From: an uncultured Blautia sp.
GTDB taxonomy: Bacteria > Bacillota > Clostridia > Lachnospirales > Lachnospiraceae
Direction of reading: 5' to 3'
DNA length: 28,672 bases
Assembly: GCA_934364795.1 (NCBI GenBank)
Contig: CAKRMK010000040.1
Span: 1 to 28,672, forward strand
Shown here piece after piece: positions 22,602 through 28,672 of the stretch (its first letter is position 1; each line of letters starts with the position of its first letter). The notes beneath the pieces were generated by a model, which did not search any database, was not told the origin of the DNA, and worked only from the letters and a program-made list of their open reading frames with translations. The position numbers were made by a program, and so were the translations under genes.

Positions 22602-23747
22602 ATGAAAACACGAAGATTAGGAAAAACAGGTTTACAGGTAAGTGAAATCGGTTTTGGGGGAGAATGGCTGGAGCGCCACCCGGAAGAAGAGGGAATTGAT
22701 CTCATTCATTATGCATCTTCTCTGGGAATTAACATTCTGGATTGCTGGATGTCTGACCCGGTATCCAGAGATATTATTGGAAAGGGAATTAAAGAAAACC
22801 GCAGCAAGTGGTATATTCAGGGACATATCGGTTCTACCTGGAAGGACGGGCAGTATTTCCGGACAAGAGATATGAAATATGTACGTCCTGCATTTGAGGA
22901 TCTGTTAAAGAGATTACAGACCGATTATATTGATCTTGGAATGATTCATTATGTAGATTCAGAGGAAGAGTGGGAGCAGATCCAGCACTCTGATTACATG
23001 GATTATATAATGGAGCTGAAAAACAGTGGTGTGATCCATCATATCGGTATGAGCTCCCATAACCCGAAAGTTGCCATTAAGGCAGCCCAGTCCGGTTTTG
23101 TGGAAATGATCCTTTTCAGCATCAATCCTGCTTTTGATATGCTTCCTGCAAGTGAAAACATTGATACCATGTTTGCAGAGGAATTTGATGCCAGCTTAAA
23201 AGGAATTGATGCAGAGCGTGCACGCTTATACAAAGTCTGTGAGCAAAATGATGTGGGAATTACCGTTATGAAAGGTTTTGCAGGAGGAAGGCTTTTTGAT
23301 GAAAAACGTTCTCCATTTGGGGTAAGCCTGACTCCGGTGCAGTGTATTCATTATGCGCTGACCAGACCGGCAGTCTGTTCTATCATGTGTGGATATGATA
23401 CAAAGGAACAGGTGGAGGCAGCAGTTGCATATGAAAATGCTTCAGAAGATGAGAGGGATTATGCTTCCGTGATCGCAAATGCGCCTTTCCATTCATACAA
23501 AGGAGAATGTACTTACTGTGGACACTGTAAGCCGTGCGTTTCCAATCTGGATATTGCCATGATTAATAAATTTTATGATCTGGCAACCATGCAGCCGGAG
23601 GTTCCTGCGTCTGTGAAGTCTCATTATGAACTTCTGGAGCACAAGGCAGCAGAGTGTGTAGGATGTCATGCATGCGAGGCCCGTTGTCCATTTGGGGTTC
23701 CAATTGCAGAGCGTATGAAAAAAACGGCGGAATTATTTGGATGTTAA
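22602..23747 (+). CDS. Aldo/keto-reductase-like protein with C-terminal two-cluster ferredoxin domain
   Basis: A 381-residue protein. Residues 1-~290 form an aldo/keto reductase barrel (R-R-L-G-K-T-G-L-Q-V-S start; S-S-H-N-P at ~151). The C-terminal domain has eight cysteines in two 4Fe-4S-type sets: C303, C306, C309, C312 and C352, C355, C358, C362. Of the usual reductase tetrad (Asp, Tyr, Lys, His) I see D47 and H116, but the D-T-A-x-x-Y-G segment reads D-C-W-M-S-D-P and the usual lysine strand reads W-Y-I-Q-G-H. NADPH-dependent carbonyl reduction is therefore doubtful, and an electron-transfer or different redox role is possible. Ribosome site AAAGGAGG is strong. It is a single-gene unit. 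Confidence 0.85.
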   Translation: MKTRRLGKTGLQVSEIGFGGEWLERHPEEEGIDLIHYASSLGINILDCWMSDPVSRDIIGKGIKENRSKWYIQGHIGSTWKDGQYFRTRDMKYVRPAFEDLLKRLQTDYIDLGMIHYVDSEEEWEQIQHSDYMDYIMELKNSGVIHHIGMSSHNPKVAIKAAQSGFVEMILFSINPAFDMLPASENIDTMFAEEFDASLKGIDAERARLYKVCEQNDVGITVMKGFAGGRLFDEKRSPFGVSLTPVQCIHYALTRPAVCSIMCGYDTKEQVEAAVAYENASEDERDYASVIANAPFHSYKGECTYCGHCKPCVSNLDIAMINKFYDLATMQPEVPASVKSHYELLEHKAAECVGCHACEARCPFGVPIAERMKKTAELFGC

Positions 23748-23750
23748 AGT

Positions 23751-23811
23751 TCTCTCAAAAATTATTTTCACAATCTGCGTGACTAACTTTGGGGGATATT
23801 TTGCAGAATCA
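23751..23811. repeat. Palindromic repeat, copy E (degenerate half)
   Basis: Aligns with copy D for about 57 bases (caaaaattattttcacaatc, then a gggggatattttgcagaatc segment) with scattered changes and no right half. It directly follows the stop codon of the reductase-like gene. Confidence 0.55.
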
Positions 23812-23822
23812 GGTGCAATAAA

Positions 23823-24704
23823 ATGAAAAAAACAACAGCTTTCCGGGTGATTTTCTATGTGTCAGGACTTCTTATCCTGGCACTGGAAATCATCCTTAAT
23901 ACCAAATCATTTAAGAAAAACGTATAAAGGTATGGATGGTATGAGGATTCCTATAACATCACCGGAAAGAACGGCGAACTGGACCTGATGAGTGGGGTTT
24001 CCTATACAGAAGAACGTGCCCAGTCCATGCTGTTCTCGGAACTGCCTATGGGCGAAGAAAGATATTATCTGTATGCGGACCTTACAAACACAGATACTTC
24101 TGCCCAATCTATAAAATTGGCGGTTCTGGTATTTATTTTGTCATCAATAAAAATCGTCCAGATCTGAAAGAAGAACTGGATACAGCCATGCGTAAGCTGG
24201 AAAATGATAAACCGTTTTATGCAGATGAACTTTACCAGAGATATCTTTCCGCAACAGCGTCAGCCGTTCTTTCGGATGATGAAGAGAAATGGCTGGAACA
24301 GCATGGATCTATCAGGATCGGCTGGCTGAACCATGATCCCGGAATCAGTGAATTTGACGGCGAAAGTGGAAAAGTAAAAATCAATGAGAATCCGTTACAT
24401 CTTCCGGATCTGCTTTATGATATCCGAACCATTGTGTAGCCCAATATTGCTTCCAAGCAGCTGGATTTTCTTATTGATACAGTAGATGTCAGGGACGAAG
24501 ATATTATTGCAGATAAACTGCGACTGACATAGATACCTGGAAATTGCACAGACCATTCTGGAGGATGCAGGATTTAAAGTTGAGACAGCAAATGCCTTTG
24601 AAGAGGACAGGGAAAAGTCTTATGAGGCAGGCATGAACGGACATCTGGCAAAACCGGTCAGTGTGGAAACGCTAATGAATACCATTTATAAATTTGTGAA
24701 ATAA
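23823..24704 (+). pseudogene. Decayed hybrid sensor histidine kinase with periplasmic-binding (SBP_bac_3) sensor
   Basis: Fragments of one large signalling protein remain in order. First comes an N-terminal membrane segment (M-K-K-T-T-A-F-R-V-I-F..., stop at 23925). Next are pieces of a type-3 solute-binding sensor (Y-G-W-Y-E-D-S-Y-N-I-T-G; L-M-S-G-V-S-Y-T-E-E-R-A; W-L-E-Q-H-G-S-I-R-I-G-W). Then a kinase piece (K-Q-L-D-F-L-I-D-T-V-D-V and D-K-L-R-L) follows a TAG that looks like a mutated CAG. Last is the end of a receiver domain (E-A-G-M-N-G-H-L-A-K-P). Several internal deletions remove most of the sensor, the phospho-acceptor helix, most of the ATPase domain and the start of the receiver, besides frameshifts and stops. 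The intact protein would be around 900 residues or more. Not functional. Confidence 0.8.
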
Positions 24705-24750
24705 TAATTGAAATGAAAGCTGGATTATGTTACAAAAAAGATAGCTGATC

Positions 24751-24780
24751 AGGCAGACGGTTCAGGCCGTCTGCCTTTAT
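24751..24780 (+). terminator. Terminator after the kinase remnant
   Basis: A perfect 10-bp GC-rich stem AGGCAGACGG/CCGTCTGCCT (24751-24760, 24767-24776) with a 6-nt loop and TTTAT tail. It still looks functional and insulates the thymidine kinase gene. Confidence 0.85.
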
Positions 24781-24817
24781 AGTGAACAGATATAATAAAC
24801 GGGAAGAGGTTACAAGA

Positions 24818-25432
24818 ATGGCAAAGTTATATTTTCGGTACGGAGCAATGGGCAGTTCCAAGTCTGCCAATATTCTGATGGTTCGTTATAACTATGAAGA
24901 GCGGGGGCAGTATGCGGTGTTATTAAAGCCCAGAACGGATAACCGGGATGGGGAGCGTGAGATTCAGTCCCGTATGGGGCTGTCGGCACCAGCAGAATAT
25001 GTTGACGATTTTTTGCAGGAGATTTCTCGCATCTGGAGCACGGAAAGTCCGGAATATCTCTATCATGGGAAAAAAGTTGACGCAGTTCTGGTGGATGAGG
25101 CACAGTTCCTTTCGGCAGAGGAAGTGGATACGCTGTCAGATCTGGTGGATTTTTATAATATTCCGGTTATCTGCTATGGGCTTCGCACTGATTTTCTGAA
25201 CCATCTTTTTCCTGGCTCCATGCGCCTTATGGAGATTGCGGATATCATAGAGGAAGTGCCGACTGTGTGCTGGTGCGGAAGGAGGGCACAGTGCAACACC
25301 AGGTACGCCGACGGGAAAATTGTGCGGGAGGGTGCACAGATCTTTCTGGGATCAAATGAGAGTTATGTGGCTCTTTGCAGAAAGCATTATAAAGAAGGAA
25401 AACTGTGGAAAGTAAGCGATATGGAGCAGTAA
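24818..25432 (+). CDS. tdk: Thymidine kinase (type II)
   Basis: A 204-residue enzyme that phosphorylates thymidine with ATP in the dTTP salvage pathway. The P-loop is G-A-M-G-S-S-K-S (residues 9-16), the catalytic segment is D-E94-A-Q-F, and the lasso-domain zinc ligands are probably in C-W-C-G-R-R-A-Q-C and L-C-R-K-H. The flavour of the C-terminal N-E-S-Y-V-A-L-C-R matches type II kinases. I start at the ATG at 24818 with an AGAGG ribosome site and a canonical M-A-K-L-Y-F start; an ATG 12 codons earlier lacks a ribosome site. It is flanked by terminators on both sides, thus monocistronic. Confidence 0.95.
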   Translation: MAKLYFRYGAMGSSKSANILMVRYNYEERGQYAVLLKPRTDNRDGEREIQSRMGLSAPAEYVDDFLQEISRIWSTESPEYLYHGKKVDAVLVDEAQFLSAEEVDTLSDLVDFYNIPVICYGLRTDFLNHLFPGSMRLMEIADIIEEVPTVCWCGRRAQCNTRYADGKIVREGAQIFLGSNESYVALCRKHYKEGKLWKVSDMEQ

Positions 25433-25484
25433 ATGTAAGGACTGTGAGATCGTTTGCACATTTATATGGAAAAAAAGAGAAAGG

Positions 25485-25527
25485 TGATATCTTCATGGAT
25501 GTATAATCTGGGAGATATCATTTTTTT
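25485..25527 (+). terminator. Terminator of the thymidine kinase gene
   Basis: TGATATCT/AGATATCA (25485-25492, 25513-25520) with a 20-nt loop and seven T. It lies about 50 bases after the stop codon. Confidence 0.85.
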
Positions 25528-25670
25528 GTATAGTATTTGGGAGTATGGCAGAGCCTGCTAAAAAATTATATTTAGCATGATTCCGCACCAGGATTTTCGG
25601 GCTTTCTGTGAACCGTAATTGTGAAAGCTCTGTCAGATATAAATTTTTAAAACAATGGATTTACGGAAAA

Positions 25671-25707
25671 ATATTAATAGTAAAATATTAACAGAAGATA
25701 TTAACAG
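25671..25707 (+). promoter_or_regulatory. Three direct repeats upstream of the thioesterase-like gene
   Basis: ATATTAATAG (25671), ATATTAACAG (25685) and ATATTAACAG (25698) recur every 13-14 bases and end at the GGGGGGAG ribosome site. Spacing is not exactly a helical turn. They could bind a regulator or be simple AT-rich duplication. Confidence 0.35.
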
Positions 25708-25721
25708 GGGGGAGAAAAGTT

Positions 25722-26369
25722 ATGGCTAAAGCAGAAAATAATACTTTTCGTGTTAAAACAGATGGCTTTTTTGGAGAATTGTTTATCCTGGAGGAGGACA
25801 AATATCTGGGAAAAGTATTGATCTGTTTCAGTGGAAGTGACGGGGGAATCGCAGTGACTCGTCTGCTGGCACAGGTCTTTCAGGCACAGGGGCTGACAAC
25901 GCTGGCTCTTGCCTATGTAATGGAGGAAGACCTGCCCCAGAAATTTGTTAAAGTCCCTGTTGATTCATTGGAGGCAGCGGCGAAACGACTGCATGATATG
26001 GGATACGAGAAAGTAGGACTGTGGGGCATTTCAAAAGGTGCAGAACTGTCTTTGCTGGCGGGAAGCCTTTTGCCAGGACTTGTGAATGCGGTGATTGCAG
26101 TTGCCCCAATGAGTACTGTATGTCAGGGATTTGCCAAGGAAAAAGGAATCTGTATTATGCCGGAAAGCAGCTGGAGTTTTCACGGAAAAGAAGTTCCATA
26201 TACACCTTTTAAAATGGAGAAATTTCCTATGGGCCATGTATTGTGGAAAAGCCTTCAGATAAGGGATATAACCAGGACTGATCTTTAAGAGCCGTTTGTG
26301 AAAAATCCAAATTCCGATGCCATTATCCAGGTTGAAAAAATAACCGGACCCGTCCTGTTGATTTCCTCA
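25722..26369 (+). pseudogene. Truncated acyl-CoA thioesterase/BAAT-type alpha/beta hydrolase
   Basis: The frame codes for the C-terminal-type domain of the bile-acid-CoA:amino acid N-acyltransferase/acyl-CoA thioester hydrolase family. Visible are V-L-I-C-F-S-G-S-D-G-G (strand and oxyanion region), L-A-L-A-Y-V-M-E-E-D-L-P, and the nucleophile elbow G-I-S-K-G. An in-frame TAA at 26286 interrupts it after 188 residues. The same frame then continues with recognisable family sequence (I-I-Q-V-E-K-I-T-G-P-V-L-L-I-S) to about 26369, where it breaks into a LysR gene. The catalytic Asp and His lie in the missing C-terminal part. Native members are around 300 residues. A strong ribosome site remains, so a truncated product may still be made. 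Confidence 0.75.
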
Positions 26370-26372
26370 AAA

Positions 26373-26840
26373 ATGCCACGATACTTCCTTGCTGTTGCAA
26401 GAGAAGAAAATATTACACGTGCAGCAGAAAGCCTCCATATTGCACAACCGTCATTATCAAAGCAGCTTATGGAGCTTGAAAAAAAGCTGGGGAAGAAGCT
26501 GGTGATTCGTGGAAAGAAAAAAATTACCCTGACAGAAGAAGGGGTAATTCTTCGGAAACGTGCAGAGGAAATCGTGGAACTGGTAGAAAAAACAGAACAG
26601 GAAATCAGTTACGATCTCGAAGAAGTGATCGGGGATATTTATATTGGTGGAAGTATTTCAGAAAGTGTTCTTGCAGTAGCTGCAGAACTGCGAAATACAT
26701 ATCCCGGAATTCATTTTCATTTTTACTGTGGTGATGCGGTAGATGTATCGGAACGACTGAATCATGGCAGTCCGGTTCCGTTTGTTATGCAGGGATTAGG
26801 ATATTTTCTGACTACCACGGAAAATAATAAAAATATTTAA
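26373..26840 (+). pseudogene. LysR-type regulator fragment fused to the hydrolase remnant
   Basis: Starting within P-R-Y-F-L-A-V-A-R-E-E-N-I-T-R, this is the LysR helix-turn-helix domain (A-A-E-S-L-H-I-A-Q-P-S-L-S-K-Q-L) with its linker helix and about 60 residues of the effector domain (I-Y-I-G-G-S-I-S-E-S). The usual first ~5 residues are absent and the junction runs directly from the hydrolase frame. After residue ~130 the sequence leaves the family pattern and stops at about 156 residues, versus ~290-300 normally. The ATG at 26373 has no ribosome site. It could at most make a DNA-binding fragment. Confidence 0.75.
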
Positions 26841-27019
26841 GAGATGATTTTGGCAGCATTACGTGCAATGCCGACTCTTTCTTTTGAATAAAGATGATCA
26901 TCCAGAGCTATTTTTGCTGCGAATTTCACAAGTGCAGGGAAAGGTGTGATATAACCCTTTGCTTTCTTTACTAGGTTAACAAAAACAATTGCAAAATATA
27001 TGGATGATAAGGTAGAACG
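26837..27019 (-). pseudogene. C-terminal fragment of an unrecognised protein
   Basis: On the minus strand about 60 codons are open to a TAA at 26837-26839, with protein-like composition: L-V-K-K-A-K-G-Y-I-T-P-F-P-A-L-V-K, then A-A-K-I-A-L-D-D-H and a final R-V-G-I-A-R-N-A-A-K. There is no start codon or ribosome site, and the frame is closed by a stop just upstream. I do not recognise the family. It looks like the leftover tail of a deleted gene, but a chance open frame is possible. Confidence 0.4.
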
Positions 27020-27161
27020 CTAAATCGGAATTTGTGGAGAGATTTCCTGAACTTTCCTCATTTTACGGGCTTTCCAGCCCATTAGATAGTGAAATGATAT
27101 GTATTTTCCCTTATTTTTGCCCTTATGCGGAATCCGCAAGGGAAATAAGGGAACTTTTTAT
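26841..27161. other. Junction region between decayed genes and the integrase, 321 bp
   Basis: Apart from the minus-strand protein fragment (to 27019) and the hairpin at 27106-27153, I see no gene. The left end of the integrated element is most likely in this stretch, since integrase genes usually sit with their 3' end near one attachment site. I cannot identify an att core without the other end. Confidence 0.5.
27106..27153 (+). terminator. Nested inverted repeat next to the integrase stop
   Basis: Outer arms TTCCCTTATTT/AAATAAGGGAA (27106-27116, 27143-27153) enclose an inner TGCGGA/TCCGCA pair. The plus-strand side ends in AACTTTTTATTT, so as a terminator it faces rightward, against the integrase. 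It could instead belong to the attachment site region. Confidence 0.45.
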
Positions 27162-28457
27162 TTAGTCGTTGCCTGCCACTTTATCAAGAAGTCTGGCGGA
27201 GTTCCGCTTTGCCTTTCTTGTAGAGTGGGCATAGACATTCATTGTGGTACTGACATCAGAGTGTCCTAGCAGTTCCTGCACATCTTTTGGGGCAGCTCCG
27301 TTTGAGAGGAGGTTGCTTGTGTAAGTGTGTCGCAACTGGTGGAAATGGAAATTCTCAAATCCGTCCAGTCGTTTCGCAACTGATCGGCAGGCAATGCTGA
27401 GTGTGCTTGGCAGTTCCAGACATCCGTCAGGTCTCAGGCAGACAAAGGAGATTTCGTTGTAATCTGCCGGGATTTCTTCGGTTCCGTCCAGATGATAATA
27501 TTCATAATACACTCTGTTTTTGTCCTGTACTTCTTTGTAGAAATTGCGGTGGTAAAGTTCACCATACTGCATCCGGCTTTTAAGCTGTTCTTTTCTGGCG
27601 GTTTTCAGTATTTCAGTCAGAGTATCACCAAAATCAACAATCCTTACTTTCTTTCGCTTGGTCGGTCCGATGATGTTTTTATGTTTTGTGCCATCATAGC
27701 GGATACTTCTTTTAATGGTCAGGCATTGTTCTTCAAGATTGATGTCCTGCCATGTCAATCCGCAAACTTCACCGATACGAAGTCCAGCATAGTATGCGAT
27801 TTGGATTGGCAGGATTGCAGGTGGATTCTTTACTTTGAGGTATTCTATCAGTCTCTCATAATCTTCATGTGAAATAGGCTGTATGCCTTCTTCTACTTCA
27901 TCATCGGAGAATAAATCCACATCCTCTGCCTGCTTTTTCAGCTTAATATACTGCATGGGATTAAAAGTAATCAACTGTTTTGGAAATACTGCAAATCGGA
28001 AAGCCTGCTGTAATACTGCTGAAAAGGAATGGATGTAATCTTTGCTGTATCCTTTTCTCACTTTTCCATCTGGAAATTCCCCACCGAATGTAAGCAGATC
28101 GAGAAATGCCTGTAAATGTTCAGCAGTAACCGTTTTCAATTTGCGTTCCGCAATCGGATGTTTCTTGATACAACGGATTGCACCAAGATAATTTTCCACT
28201 GTACCATTGCTGAGTGTTCCGACTTTCAGTTCTTCTTCTGCCCACATATCAAGTAGTTCTCCTACGGTAAGATTATCTGTCTTTGCGACAAATTTCTTGC
28301 TTTCGTAATCATCCATTGCCTGACGGAGCAGTTTTTCCGTTTCACTTTTACTTTCTGTTCCAGCGTATTCTTTCTGAACCAGATTGCCGCTTGCATCTTC
28401 TACATAGAAGCGGTAGTACCATTTCTTTCCTTTTTTTCTTACAGATCCTTTTGCCAT
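27162..28457 (-). CDS. int: Tyrosine recombinase/integrase of a conjugative-transposon type element
   Basis: A 431-residue phage/Tn916-type integrase. The N-terminal arm-binding domain begins M-A-K-G-S-V-R-K-K-G-K-K-W-Y-Y-R, a core-binding SAM-like domain covers ~60-180, and the catalytic domain is complete: R227, K267 region, H373-x-x-R376, H399 and nucleophile Y409. It would catalyse integration and excision of a mobile element by strand exchange at att sites. I start at the ATG at 28457, preceded by AAGGAG; the frame is open ten codons further upstream. The element should extend rightward beyond the window, with its left end near 27.0-27.16 kb. Confidence 0.93.
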   Translation of the reverse strand: MAKGSVRKKGKKWYYRFYVEDASGNLVQKEYAGTESKSETEKLLRQAMDDYESKKFVAKTDNLTVGELLDMWAEEELKVGTLSNGTVENYLGAIRCIKKHPIAERKLKTVTAEHLQAFLDLLTFGGEFPDGKVRKGYSKDYIHSFSAVLQQAFRFAVFPKQLITFNPMQYIKLKKQAEDVDLFSDDEVEEGIQPISHEDYERLIEYLKVKNPPAILPIQIAYYAGLRIGEVCGLTWQDINLEEQCLTIKRSIRYDGTKHKNIIGPTKRKKVRIVDFGDTLTEILKTARKEQLKSRMQYGELYHRNFYKEVQDKNRVYYEYYHLDGTEEIPADYNEISFVCLRPDGCLELPSTLSIACRSVAKRLDGFENFHFHQLRHTYTSNLLSNGAAPKDVQELLGHSDVSTTMNVYAHSTRKAKRNSARLLDKVAGND

Positions 28458-28672
28458 AATCGTGTGTCTCCTTTCGATATCAGACAATCGGAACTGATGA
28501 AATGCTTCTTGCGTGTAGGCATCTTATGGACAAGTCCATAAGCCAATTCGCCGCTCGTCAAATCTGTAAACAGCCTGACTCGCTCGTGCTCATTGTATCA
28601 TAACTCCGGTTGTCGTTCTATACCGAATCGGAATCCTCATACAAAACTTCTGATAAAAGATTTTCAAGCCTT
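28458..28672. other. Leader region of the integrase inside the mobile element
   Basis: No complete gene is seen to the window edge. A perfect inverted repeat TTATGGAC-AA-GTCCATAA lies at 28524-28541, a possible regulator or excisionase binding site. One minus-strand frame is open across this region and overlaps the integrase start, but it lacks an ATG at its beginning and I do not call it. Confidence 0.5.

Noticed and set aside
28458..28640. Small minus-strand ORF upstream of and overlapping int
   Set aside because: An open frame with plausible composition exists, but there is no start codon near its beginning and no ribosome site; not enough to call a gene.

Overview
The window looks like the chromosome of a spore-forming, gut-type Clostridia, most likely Lachnospiraceae (Blautia-like). 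This is inferred from low-to-moderate GC, strong AGGAGG ribosome sites, an adjacent spoIID-spoIIQ pair, spoVT, a YesM/YesN-controlled sugar ABC transporter and clostridial-type intergenic repeats. Species cannot be fixed from the sequence alone.

Layout. Bases 1-79 look like the tail of an rRNA operon, followed by seven tRNA genes (Asp, Val, Tyr, Thr, initiator Met, Phe, Lys) and a terminator. From 0.97 to 4 kb, minus-strand genes encode a beta-lactamase-fold hydrolase, a DUF3343 protein and a YedF-like sulfur/selenium carrier protein. An unrecognised ORF ending in an 18-bp tandem repeat (4375-4944) lies between members of a palindromic repeat family. Then come a membrane metallophosphoesterase, spoIID, spoIIQ, a probable small structured RNA with its own promoter and terminator (8261-8378), a GIY-YIG protein, a hemolysin III-type membrane protein, a small unknown gene, spoVT, a VanY-type carboxypeptidase and the NAD-repressor homologue niaR.

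The centre (12.4-21.2 kb) is a carbohydrate-uptake locus. A sensor kinase and an AraC-type response regulator are divergent from a sugar-binding protein, two permeases and a 661-residue putative glycoside hydrolase. Hairpins after the binding-protein gene and before the hydrolase gene probably set graded expression. No transporter ATPase is encoded here, so a shared one encoded elsewhere is presumed. The substrate is unknown.

From 21.2 to 27.1 kb intact genes (a class III Fic enzyme, an Fe-S aldo/keto-reductase-like protein and thymidine kinase) alternate with decayed ones: a cupin lacking its core, a hybrid histidine kinase with several deletions, and an acyl-CoA thioesterase/BAAT-type gene running into a truncated LysR gene. 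A tyrosine recombinase (27.2-28.5 kb) then marks the probable left edge of an integrated element extending past the window.

The main leads are the dispersed ~70-150 bp palindromic repeat family (at least six full or partial copies), the repeat-tailed ORF between two of them, the small RNA downstream of spoIIQ, the uncharacterised glycosidase locus, and the Fe-S aldo/keto-reductase-like protein that has lost much of the usual catalytic tetrad.
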